From Planctomycetota bacterium (GTDB taxonomy: Bacteria; Planctomycetota; UBA1135; GCA-002686595): a stretch of 64,000 bases of DNA. The notes beneath the pieces are model-generated. The model saw only the letters and a program-made list of their open reading frames with translations, ran no database searches and was not told the DNA's origin. The stretch covers positions 1 through 64,000 of the forward strand of contig JALWOP010000071.1 in the NCBI GenBank assembly GCA_027083445.1, written 5' to 3'. Below are positions 9,290-17,015 of the stretch, in pieces (the first letter of the stretch is position 1; the number at the start of each line of letters is the position of its first letter). The position numbers and the translations under genes are program-made.

Positions 9290-10822
9290 GTGTTCCTGAC
9301 GGGTGATATTCACGCCAAGAGCCTCGGCCTGCTCGCCCCCGAGCTGGTGCTGGTGGCGGTCTCGCTCCTGATCCTGGTGCTCGACCTGGTCTGGAAGGAA
9401 CGGGATTCGTCCAGACTGGGTTGGATCTCGATCGGCGGCCTGGCTCTGACCTCGTTCCTGCTTCTGCTCGCCTTCGGGCGCAGCGGGGGGCCCGAGCACG
9501 AGACCGCCTTCGCCCTGGTGACGATCGATCGCTTCGGCATCTTCTTCAAGCTCTTCACCTGCGCGGCCCTGGCGGTGGTCATCTTCTTCGTGATGCAGGA
9601 CCGCCGTGAACGCAAGAGCCACATCGGGGAGTACTACTTCCTGCTCCTAGGTGCGGCGATCGGCATCTTCTTCATGGTCGGCACGAACAACCTCCTCTTG
9701 CTCGTGCTGGGCTTGGAGTTGCTCTCCCTGGCCTCCTACTCCCTGGCGGGTTTCCACAAGGCGGAGCGTCGCTCGGCGGAAGCCGCCATGAAGTACGTCA
9801 TCTTCGGCGGCCTCTCCGCGGGGGTGATGGTCTACGGCATCAGCCTGCTCTACGGTCTGACGGGAACCCTCGATCTGCGGGTCATGGCGGGTGTGGCTCA
9901 GGGCGAGGGCGTCACCCGCAGTCTGGCCCAGGCCATCACCGAGAGTCCGGGAGCGGTGGCCATCGCCATGGTCATGATCCTGGGCGGCTTCTCCTACAAG
10001 ATGTCGGTCGCCCCCTTCCACTTCTGGGCGCCTGACGTCTACGAGGGAGCACCGACCCCGGTCACTACCTTCTTGGCGGTCGGCTCCAAGGCCGCCGGGT
10101 TCGGGGCCCTGTTGCGCTTCTTGGCCGTGCTCTTCCAGGACGGCGGGGCTGCGGAGGCCGTGCGTGCCTACGGCTTGCAGGTGGGTTCCCTCTTGGCTCT
10201 GCTCGCCGCGGTCACGATGACCATCGGCAACCTGGCGGCCATGCGCCAGGAGAGCGTCAAGCGCATGCTGGCCTACTCGTCGGTGGCCCACGCGGGTTAC
10301 CTCCTGGTCGGCGTCGCCGCCATGACCTCGGAGGGGTTCGAGGCGGCCATGTTCTACCTGGTGGCCTACTACCTGATGAACCTGGGGGCCTTCGGCGTTC
10401 TGCTCTACTTCTCGGGCGAGACGGGGGAGGAGACCTTCGACTCCCTCGACGGCTTGGGCTACAAGGCGCCGCTGATCTCGGTGGCGATGGTCGTCTTCCT
10501 GATCAGCCTGACCGGCCTGCCTCCGATGATCGGCTTTCTCGGTAAGTGGAAGTTGATCCAGGCAGCGATGGACCCGGCCCTTGACGGACGCCTGCTCTGG
10601 CTCGTCATCTGCCTGGTGCTGAACTCGGTCGTCAGCCTCTACTACTACCTGCGCGTCGCCAAGCACCTCTTCCTGAAGCAGCCTGCCGAGCGCAGCGTAC
10701 GGCCCGCCCCGGCCTTGACGGGCCTCCTGGTGGTTCTGGCCGTCCTCAACGTGCTCCTACTCGCCTATGCCCGCCCCCTGGTGGAGTGGACCAGCGCCAG
10801 CTTCGACCTGATCCTGCGCTGA
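9290..10822 (+). CDS. nuoN: NADH-quinone oxidoreductase subunit N
   Basis: Third antiporter-like subunit and last gene of the operon. The 510-residue product carries the helix-5 Glu in LLLVLGLELLSLASYSLAG and the Lys motif in GFSYKMSVAPFHFWAPDVYEGAP followed by TTFLAVGSKAAGFGALL. It starts at GTG 9290; no ATG fits the N-terminal membrane helix. It ends the 11-gene set. No accessory gene of the NADH module (nuoE, F or G) follows within the window. Confidence 0.95.
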   Translation: MFLTGDIHAKSLGLLAPELVLVAVSLLILVLDLVWKERDSSRLGWISIGGLALTSFLLLLAFGRSGGPEHETAFALVTIDRFGIFFKLFTCAALAVVIFFVMQDRRERKSHIGEYYFLLLGAAIGIFFMVGTNNLLLLVLGLELLSLASYSLAGFHKAERRSAEAAMKYVIFGGLSAGVMVYGISLLYGLTGTLDLRVMAGVAQGEGVTRSLAQAITESPGAVAIAMVMILGGFSYKMSVAPFHFWAPDVYEGAPTPVTTFLAVGSKAAGFGALLRFLAVLFQDGGAAEAVRAYGLQVGSLLALLAAVTMTIGNLAAMRQESVKRMLAYSSVAHAGYLLVGVAAMTSEGFEAAMFYLVAYYLMNLGAFGVLLYFSGETGEETFDSLDGLGYKAPLISVAMVVFLISLTGLPPMIGFLGKWKLIQAAMDPALDGRLLWLVICLVLNSVVSLYYYLRVAKHLFLKQPAERSVRPAPALTGLLVVLAVLNVLLLAYARPLVEWTSASFDLILR

Positions 10823-10908
10823 ACCGGCTGGGTGCTTCCGGGCTGGGGCCCTCCGCGCTGGAGGAGGTCGAAGTGGGGAAGTCTTTCTGATTCGAGGGCC
10901 CTTTCCAA

Positions 10909-10931
10909 GAACGGTAGCGGCACTACCGTTC
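10909..10931. promoter_or_regulatory. 9-bp inverted repeat just upstream of the next gene
   Basis: A perfect inverted repeat, GAACGGTAG / CTACCGTTC with a 5-base spacer, ends seven bases before the ATG at 10939 and lies about 90 bases after the nuoN stop. It has no T-run, so it is a poor terminator candidate. Its position over the expected ribosome-binding region suggests an operator or an RNA hairpin controlling the next gene. That role is inferred from position only. Confidence 0.35.
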
Positions 10932-10938
10932 GATCTAC

Positions 10939-12444
10939 ATGCGTTTTCTGATTCTGCTGGCCAGCATCGCGCTGGTGGTGGTTCTGGTCTTGACCCTTGG
11001 TGGGCGAGGAGCGCGGCCGGCAGCCCGCGCGGAAGGACCCGCGGGCGGTGAAGCCGCTCCGAGGGCGACCACGGACCTGGTGGCAGCGTCCAAGCAGGGA
11101 GGCCGGGATGCCGCGCAGGAGTCCGAGCCCACGGTTGCAGGGCCCTCGGTTGCAGAGCCGGAGGCCCGAAACCCTGCCCCTCCCACAGGGCTTGCGGCCG
11201 CCTCGCCCGCTCTCCGTGGCCGTGTGCTCGACGACCTCGGGGTTCCGGTGGAGGGGGCCAAGATCGAGGTATCCCGCCGTACGATCGATGCCGGAGGTTT
11301 CGGATTGAGGTCGGAAACGTCCGTGCATCTCAAGGAGTTCGACACCCACTCGGGTGAGAACGGCCTCTTCACGATCCAGCCGGCTCCCGAGGGCGAAGTC
11401 CTCCTCGAAGCTTCGATGCCGAACTATGCGCAGAAGGAGGCCGTGACCGCGACCGCGCCAGCCGAGGGTTTGCTCCTCACTCTCAGCCTGGTAGGCGCGA
11501 TCGAGATCACCCTGGCCGATCCGAAGGACCCCCTGGCCAAGCGGGTCAACGTCGAGGTGGAACGTTCCCGAGCGGAGCCGGCCGCGCCCCCCTGGACGCG
11601 CCACGCCAGGGTCTCCCGTTTCCGTCGGGGTCGCATACTGAGGAAGGAGCTCTTGCCCGGGGACTATGACGTTCGGATCCGCAGTCGATCCGGTGGTCCA
11701 GTCCTGTTTCAGGTAGGACCCGTGAGGGTCACGGCGGGTGAGGTGACGCAGGACCCACGCTTGACCGACATCTCCCTCGCCTCCCGGATCAGCCCCGTGA
11801 CTCTGACCGTCGTGGATCTCGAGGACGAACCCATTCCGAAAGCCGAAATCTGGATCCACGAGGGGAGCGGGGAGGTCGGGCTGTGGACCGACTCGGAAGG
11901 AGGGATCACCTTCCTGGTGGGGGAGAGCGGCCTGGATCTGCGCATCGAGCACCCGGGCTATCGTCCACGGGAGCTCCGAGGAGTGAGGGATGACACGAGG
12001 GTGCAGCTCGAGGAGGCGCTGCGTCTGCGCCTGCGTCGCACATTTTCCGAGCCGGGTCTCTCTCTCTACATCTCCCACGAGGCCGGGCGGGGCACCCCGG
12101 AACACTTGCCGGACATGAACCTCGAATTCCCCCCGGGTGAGACCGAAATCCTAGGGGAACTCGGAGGCCCCGGAATCTATTCCGTGCAGTGGTCGGTCAT
12201 GATCCAGGGACCGGCCGGTGCGACCGCCATGCTGAACGATTTCGCCCACATCGAGCCACAGACCTTCGAGGTGAAGGAAGGGGAATCCGAGGTCGTAGTC
12301 GACCTAGAGGTGGATCCCGAGCAGGTCGCTCGCATCGAACTCTTGGCGCAGGAACGCTTGAGGGGCTTGGAGCGCGAAGAGAACGAGAGCGACGCGAGTT
12401 ACCGCCGCCGCTGGTTCCAAGCGGTCACGGGCAGGGAGCGGTAG
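10939..12444 (+). CDS. Membrane-anchored protein with carboxypeptidase regulatory-like domains
   Basis: A 501-residue protein with one N-terminal hydrophobic helix (residues 3-21) that could be a signal anchor, then a low-complexity Ala/Gly/Pro-rich linker to about residue 90. A segment beginning LRGRVLDDLGVPVEGAKIEV has the typical start of a carboxypeptidase D regulatory-like beta-sandwich. A second, weaker copy appears near SPVTLTVVDLEDEPIPKAEI. The C-terminal 40 residues are charged and helical. Such proteins usually lie outside the cytoplasm and help in adhesion or in holding surface structures, but no specific role can be read here. Not obviously linked to complex I, although on the same strand. 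Confidence 0.6.
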   Translation: MRFLILLASIALVVVLVLTLGGRGARPAARAEGPAGGEAAPRATTDLVAASKQGGRDAAQESEPTVAGPSVAEPEARNPAPPTGLAAASPALRGRVLDDLGVPVEGAKIEVSRRTIDAGGFGLRSETSVHLKEFDTHSGENGLFTIQPAPEGEVLLEASMPNYAQKEAVTATAPAEGLLLTLSLVGAIEITLADPKDPLAKRVNVEVERSRAEPAAPPWTRHARVSRFRRGRILRKELLPGDYDVRIRSRSGGPVLFQVGPVRVTAGEVTQDPRLTDISLASRISPVTLTVVDLEDEPIPKAEIWIHEGSGEVGLWTDSEGGITFLVGESGLDLRIEHPGYRPRELRGVRDDTRVQLEEALRLRLRRTFSEPGLSLYISHEAGRGTPEHLPDMNLEFPPGETEILGELGGPGIYSVQWSVMIQGPAGATAMLNDFAHIEPQTFEVKEGESEVVVDLEVDPEQVARIELLAQERLRGLEREENESDASYRRRWFQAVTGRER

Positions 12445-12475
12445 CAGAAACCAGCGCAGGAGGAGCGGCCTGCGG

Positions 12476-12733
12476 TCACGCGGCAAAGCCCAGCAGGAGA
12501 ACGAGGCCGTAGACCAGGGCCGCTCCGGCCCAGGCGGCGAGTTGGGATGTGACCTTGTCCCGCTTTTCGCGTGTCACGATGAGCATGGCGGCGGAGAGCG
12601 GCAGCGCGACCAGGGCGAGCTGCAAGAGGGTCCACGCCGCGCCCCGAAAGCTGGAGGGGTCGCCGCCGGGTGCCAGCATCCAGGTCAGGAGCGCACCACC
12701 GATGAAGGGTAGCACCAGGTTCGGGGGAGGCAT
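12476..12733 (-). CDS. Small membrane protein, two predicted helices
   Basis: An 85-residue protein with hydrophobic helices at about 5-22, 31-52 and 64-84 separated by short charged loops (TREKRDK). The family is not recognised. Its ATG follows directly on the stop codon of the methyltransferase gene upstream (TGA-ATG with no gap), so the two are very likely cotranscribed and translationally coupled. Codon bias matches the neighbours, which supports it as a real gene despite its size. Confidence 0.6.
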   Translation of the reverse strand: MPPPNLVLPFIGGALLTWMLAPGGDPSSFRGAAWTLLQLALVALPLSAAMLIVTREKRDKVTSQLAAWAGAALVYGLVLLLGFAA

Positions 12734-13426
12734 TCAGGCCCCCTTGATCGCGCGTAGCCAGAGGGTGCCGGCCGCGTGGAGCTCCCGGGCGGTCGTGTAG
12801 TCGGAGCAGTGCGCGTCCGGGGTGAACTCGGATTCCTCGCCCGGACCTCGAGAGTCTTGGATCCGCTCGGCGTCGACCTGGACAAAACCGGCTTCGCTGA
12901 AGAGTGCGATCCACTCGTCCTGGCCGAGAAAGGCCATCTCGAGCCCGACCATGTCGTCCCAACTCGCGCTGTGGGGGGACTCGCGGTAGCGGTTGATGAG
13001 GATGTGAGCCTCGCCACCCGGCTTCAGGACGCGGTGGATCTCGGCTGTGGCCCGCGGCAGGTCGACCGCGTAGTAGAGGGCCTCCATCGAAAAGACTCGA
13101 TCGAACTTGCCGTCGGGGAAGTCGAGCTCCTCGAAGGTGCAACGCTCGTAGCGTGCTCGGGAAGTCAAGTCGTGGAGCTCTTCCGCGCGGGCCAACATCT
13201 CGGCGGAGACGTCGATGCCGATCGCCCCCGCGCCCGGAGCGGCGGCGGCGAGCAGGCGCGTAGCCCAGCCCGTTCCACAGCCCAGGTCGAGGGTCTGCAT
13301 TCCCGGCCGGATTCCCAACTTGGGTAGGACCTGGGAGACGATGTCGGCATGGTGCTCTTCGAGTTTCTCGGCCCGCCCGTCGCGGACCCACTCGTCAAAC
13401 GTGGCGCTGATTCGATCGTGGCTCAT
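12734..13426 (-). CDS. Class I SAM-dependent methyltransferase
   Basis: A 230-residue protein of the UbiE/Methyltransf_11 type. Motif I is TLDLGCGTGWATRL (about residues 44-57), followed by an acidic residue in GIDVSAEML and a motif IV-like FDRVFSMEALYYAVD. The C-terminal part has a REL/DY-rich segment with no further motif. The open frame extends further upstream, but the ATG at 13426 (product MSHDRISATF) is chosen because it gives a standard N-terminus and the upstream extension is Arg/Pro-rich noise. Substrate unknown. It is probably in one leftward unit with the glycosyltransferase gene 56 bases upstream. Confidence 0.8.
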   Translation of the reverse strand: MSHDRISATFDEWVRDGRAEKLEEHHADIVSQVLPKLGIRPGMQTLDLGCGTGWATRLLAAAAPGAGAIGIDVSAEMLARAEELHDLTSRARYERCTFEELDFPDGKFDRVFSMEALYYAVDLPRATAEIHRVLKPGGEAHILINRYRESPHSASWDDMVGLEMAFLGQDEWIALFSEAGFVQVDAERIQDSRGPGEESEFTPDAHCSDYTTARELHAAGTLWLRAIKGA

Positions 13427-13482
13427 GGTTGATGGCTCGTCCGCGGGGGGATTGTAGGCTGACGAGGCGCGGCTGTCGGCCC

Positions 13483-14649
13483 TCAGGCGGGATGGACCAC
13501 CTCGTCCAAGGGGGCGAGGGTCCGCTCCCAGGCGTAGCGCTCCTCGACCAGCCGGCGGCCCGAGCGGGCCAGGGCATGAGCCTTTTCGGGATCTTTCAGG
13601 AGATCGATGACCGCCTGGGCGAACCCCTCGACCTCGTCCCGCACCAGATAGTCGCTCTGGGGAGTTCCCTCGACACCTTGGGTCGCGCTGGTCGTCCCGA
13701 CGACCGGCAGGCCCATGGCGAGGGCTTCCAGGACCTTGTTCTGGATCCCGCGTGCGATGCGCAGGGGGGCTACCGCGACCGAGGCCCGTCTCAGCCAGTC
13801 GCGCGTCTCCTCGACGAAGCCGGTGACCCTGACGCCGGGCCGGCTCGCCAGGCGCTCGACCTCGGGGGTCGGCTTGGCCCCGACGATCGAGAAGGTGGCG
13901 CCGGGGACCGCCTCCTGGATGCGCGGCAGGATCTCTTCGGTGAACCAGACACATCCATCGATGTTCGGCAGGTAGTCCATCACCCCGGTGAAGACCAGGT
14001 GGCCCGGTTCCGGCTCGTTCTCAGCGGGCGAGAAGAACTCCAGGTCGACTCCATTGCGCAGCACCATCGTCGGGCAGCCGGGGATCTCACGCCGAAAGAT
14101 CTCCTCTTCCAGGGGTGTGCACAGGACATTGGTCACCGTACGCGCGGCGATACGACGCTCGAACTCCAGCAGGCGCCGCCACTCCCGCCGGTAGACCCAA
14201 CGTGCCGGCGGAGGAGTGCGCTCGGCGTATTGGCGCCACTTGTCCGAGTCGAGCTCGGCGAAGTGCATGATCCAAGGCAGGTCATGGGGCAGAAGGTAGG
14301 CCCCCATCGACGAGGAGAAGGCGTAGGCGAAGTCCGCCCCCTCGATGCGCTCGTCCACCGCGTCCCGCAGGGCCCGCGATCCGAAGACCCCCAGGGTCAG
14401 GGGCTTCGAGGTCGCCAAGAGGGGCAGCGAGGCCAGCTTGGCCCGACGCATGTCGAGCGGGAAGTCGAGGGTCTCGATGCCCATGCCCCGCAGCTCTTGG
14501 GCCGCGCGGCGGTCGGCCTCGTCGTGGGAGAAGGCCAAGACGGTGACCTCGTGGGCCTGGCGAAAACGGTTGACCAGTTGCCAGGTCGTGATCTTGTCCC
14601 CCCGATTGGGGGGGTAGGGGACCCGCTGGGAGAGGAAGAGCAGCTTCAC
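13483..14649 (-). CDS. GT4-type glycosyltransferase, sugar transferase family
   Basis: A 388-residue glycosyltransferase starting MKLLFLSQRVPYPPNRGDKI, with a C-terminal GT-B domain that includes VFTGVMDYLPNIDGCVWF, FSIVGAKPTPEVERL, and APLRIARGIQNKVLEALAMG. This pattern matches the sugar transferases called PEP-CTERM/EpsH1-associated (TIGR03087-like), used in surface polysaccharide synthesis. No exosortase or polysaccharide export gene is visible nearby, so that link is not supported by context. The start is GTG at 14649. It begins 18 bases after the stop of the protease-like gene upstream, consistent with an operon. Confidence 0.82.
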   Translation of the reverse strand: MKLLFLSQRVPYPPNRGDKITTWQLVNRFRQAHEVTVLAFSHDEADRRAAQELRGMGIETLDFPLDMRRAKLASLPLLATSKPLTLGVFGSRALRDAVDERIEGADFAYAFSSSMGAYLLPHDLPWIMHFAELDSDKWRQYAERTPPPARWVYRREWRRLLEFERRIAARTVTNVLCTPLEEEIFRREIPGCPTMVLRNGVDLEFFSPAENEPEPGHLVFTGVMDYLPNIDGCVWFTEEILPRIQEAVPGATFSIVGAKPTPEVERLASRPGVRVTGFVEETRDWLRRASVAVAPLRIARGIQNKVLEALAMGLPVVGTTSATQGVEGTPQSDYLVRDEVEGFAQAVIDLLKDPEKAHALARSGRRLVEERYAWERTLAPLDEVVHPA

Positions 14650-14667
14650 GCGCGGCCAGCCTAGGGC

Positions 14668-16134
14668 CTAATCGATCACGATGCACCCATGGGATAGGGC
14701 AAGGGTCAGGCGTCTTTCGCGAAAGAACGCCGCGCCCAGGTTGCCCGCCAGGTCCGCCCGATCCAAAGCTCCCCGTGAGAAGCGCATGTAGGTGGCCGGG
14801 ACCGATTCGAAGCGACGGCCTGCGAGGCGCAGCCAGGGGTGCGGGCCCCGGTCCGCCAGCACCTCGCCCTCCAGCCCGCGCACCCGCACCGTCTCGAGAT
14901 CCTCGCGGCTTCGGGTCAACCCCCACCTGCGTACCGCCGGTCCGTGGAAGATGAGCGCGCTGTCCGAGCCGGTGTCCAAACGCAGGCGGCCCTCCTCTCC
15001 CGGGGCGAAGGAGGCTTGCAGTACCGGGGCACCGGGGTCGAAAGCCACCGCCGTCGCCTCGGGAGGAGGGTCGAAGCTCTCCGCGTCGATCAGGCGTACC
15101 CGCCCTGCGGAAAAGTCGAGCTCGAAGACGGCTCGCATGAGGAGATCGTTCCCGAGGATGCCGTCGAGGGAGAGGCCCAAACCCTCCCCAGCTCCGCTGA
15201 GGTCGGAGACGAGCAGCGGCAGGCCGCGCACCTGCATCGCTTCCAGATCCAACTCTCCGAGCCGGACCAGCGGCCGCTCGACCCGGCCCTGTGCGTCGAC
15301 GAGGCTCCCCTGCGTGATGGGGGTGAGGGCCAGGCCGCGGGCGCGCCTGCGGTCGAGGATGCTGGTGCCGGCACCCGTATCGATCAGCCACCATCCGGCT
15401 ACTCCGTCCCCGGGGCTGGCTTGCACCACCAGGCGCGTGCCGGCTCGTCGGGTGGTGAGCTCGCTCCACCGGCCCACCTGGGCGAAGGTCGTATCCCTTG
15501 GTGGGGGAGGAGGGGCGCAGGCTCCTGGGGTGAGTACGGCCGTGCGTCGCATCCAGCGTGCCACGGGGCGACCGCCGTGGGTGAGCTCGACCCTCCCGGG
15601 AAGGGCGAGCCCCAGGGGGGAGGTCCACTCGGAAAAGGTGTAGCTCCTCTGCGATCGGTCCCCGAGAAAGCGCAGCCTCCGGGGCAGGTGCGTGCGGGCT
15701 TCGAGTTCGACCTCGGCCACGGCCTGGCCGTCGAGGTAGACCTCGAGGCGTCCGGGCTCTCCCCGGCGTAGGTCCCACTCGGGCCAGGTGCCGCCCAGGA
15801 GCTCGGCCACCAGGCGCGATTCCCGCGCCGCGCTTCCTCCCGCCGGACGGGCCAGTCCATCGGCGGGCAGGATCCAGTCACCTCGCGCGTCGCGCCCCAC
15901 TCCCCCGGGCAGCCGGGTTTGGTGCAGGCGGGAGAAGAACCCGCTCGGGGTGAAATGGTCCTCGAACGTTCCGTCACCGCTCCCGTCCCGATAGTCCCCG
16001 CTCACGCTCCAGGGCGAGGTCGGCACGGTTCCGGCGGCCCGTCGCAGCAGGGCGCGCTCGCCATCCTCCAGCGCACGCGGTGCGGCGCAGGCGCACGACA
16101 GCAGCGCACCGATCAGTACCGGCGAGCATTTCAT
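14668..16134 (-). CDS. Lipoprotein with two aspartic-protease-like domains
   Basis: A 488-residue putative lipoprotein: MKCSPVLIGALLSC places a lipobox Cys at 14. An N-terminal region (40-200) shows beta-rich outer-membrane-style sequence, then two retropepsin-like halves follow. The first has LIDTGAGTSIL (Asp252) and, later, DGILGNDLL (325-332); the second has LRLDTGSDSALI (Asp387). Two DTG/S triads in one chain can fold as a self-contained aspartic protease, unlike single-domain retropepsins that must dimerise. The ATG at 16134 overlaps the prmA stop (ATGA). The family is not named further; proteolytic activity is inferred from the motifs. Confidence 0.7.
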   Translation of the reverse strand: MKCSPVLIGALLSCACAAPRALEDGERALLRRAAGTVPTSPWSVSGDYRDGSGDGTFEDHFTPSGFFSRLHQTRLPGGVGRDARGDWILPADGLARPAGGSAARESRLVAELLGGTWPEWDLRRGEPGRLEVYLDGQAVAEVELEARTHLPRRLRFLGDRSQRSYTFSEWTSPLGLALPGRVELTHGGRPVARWMRRTAVLTPGACAPPPPPRDTTFAQVGRWSELTTRRAGTRLVVQASPGDGVAGWWLIDTGAGTSILDRRRARGLALTPITQGSLVDAQGRVERPLVRLGELDLEAMQVRGLPLLVSDLSGAGEGLGLSLDGILGNDLLMRAVFELDFSAGRVRLIDAESFDPPPEATAVAFDPGAPVLQASFAPGEEGRLRLDTGSDSALIFHGPAVRRWGLTRSREDLETVRVRGLEGEVLADRGPHPWLRLAGRRFESVPATYMRFSRGALDRADLAGNLGAAFFRERRLTLALSHGCIVID

Positions 16135-17015
16135 CCTGCGTGCCCACCGATCAAGGTGCACCAAGGGCCTCGCCGGCTGCGCTCCTCGATGGCGAGACCG
16201 GCGTTCACGACGGCGGCCTGCACCTCTTCGAGATGGGTCTGATGGATTCCACTCAGGGCGTACCATCCCGACGGGGCGAGGCGTTTCGCGAGGGGCTTCA
16301 GCTCTGCGATCAGGACGTCCGCGTAGATGTTCGCACAGAGGATGTCGAACTCTCCCTCGATCGTCGTCAGGACCTCGAAGCCCCCCTCGTGGAAGATGCA
16401 ACGCTCGCTGGTGCCGTTGGCTTCGGCCAGAGCTTCACCGTAGGTCTTGGAGAGGGGATCGATGTCGAAACCCACGGTCTGTTTCGCCCCCAGCAGCGCG
16501 GCGGCGACGCAGAGGATCCCGCTTCCCGAACCGGCGTCGAGCATGCGCTCCCCACCCCGCACTCTTCCCGCCAGGGCACGCAGGCAGGCGCGCGTCGTCG
16601 CGTGGCGCCCTGAACCGAAGGAACCGCCGGGCTCGATCGTGAGGCGTACCTCGTGCTCCTCTACCGGACCGTTCCACCAGGTCGGTGCGATCACCAGGCG
16701 CCTGCCCAGGCGGAAAGCTCGGCAGGAGTTCTTCCAGGCTGCGATGAAGTCGCTCCGCTCCAGCTTGGAGAAGGTCACGCGGGCGTCCCCAAGTTCGGGA
16801 ACCGTCCGAGCCAGGTCGGCGATGGCGGCGCGGATGCGGTCCCGGCGAGCGGGGGTGTCCTCGTCCTCGGGGAGATAGGTCGAGACCCGCTGCCGGTCCC
16901 CCAGATCCTCGAAGGCGACCGAAGTCGAAGGGCCGCCGGCCAGGACCTCCGCAACGAGTTCCTGCCAACCCACAGGCAGGTCGACGCTCACCTCGGTCCA
17001 ATCGCCGGTGTTCAT
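16131..17015 (-). CDS. prmA: Ribosomal protein L11 methyltransferase-like
   Basis: A 294-residue protein that matches PrmA, which trimethylates ribosomal protein L11. The N-terminal about 100 residues form the L11-binding domain type. Then come IEPGGSFGSGRHATTRACL (the conserved G-x-G-x-H-x-T-T loop), motif I MLDAGSGSGILCVAA, and GFDIDPLS. The usual NPP/NIL-type motif IV reads LCANIYADVL. PrmA genes often sit beside unrelated translation genes; here the gene lies between a helicase (TGATG overlap) and a protease-like lipoprotein (ATGA overlap). Other protein methyltransferases share the fold, so L11 as substrate is by family. Confidence 0.86.
   Translation of the reverse strand: MNTGDWTEVSVDLPVGWQELVAEVLAGGPSTSVAFEDLGDRQRVSTYLPEDEDTPARRDRIRAAIADLARTVPELGDARVTFSKLERSDFIAAWKNSCRAFRLGRRLVIAPTWWNGPVEEHEVRLTIEPGGSFGSGRHATTRACLRALAGRVRGGERMLDAGSGSGILCVAAALLGAKQTVGFDIDPLSKTYGEALAEANGTSERCIFHEGGFEVLTTIEGEFDILCANIYADVLIAELKPLAKRLAPSGWYALSGIHQTHLEEVQAAVVNAGLAIEERSRRGPWCTLIGGHAG

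Noticed and set aside
12734-13954. Methyltransferase frame starting at 13954
   Set aside because: The first 176 codons lie over the glycosyltransferase gene and are Arg/Pro-rich; motif I and a clear start at 13426 support the short form.
13483-14649. Exosortase/PEP-CTERM system around the glycosyltransferase
   Set aside because: The enzyme resembles those associated with PEP-CTERM, but no exosortase, PEP-CTERM protein or export gene lies in the window.
14668-16401. Protease-like gene starting at 16401
   Set aside because: The extension overlaps prmA out of frame; the lipobox start at 16134 fits.
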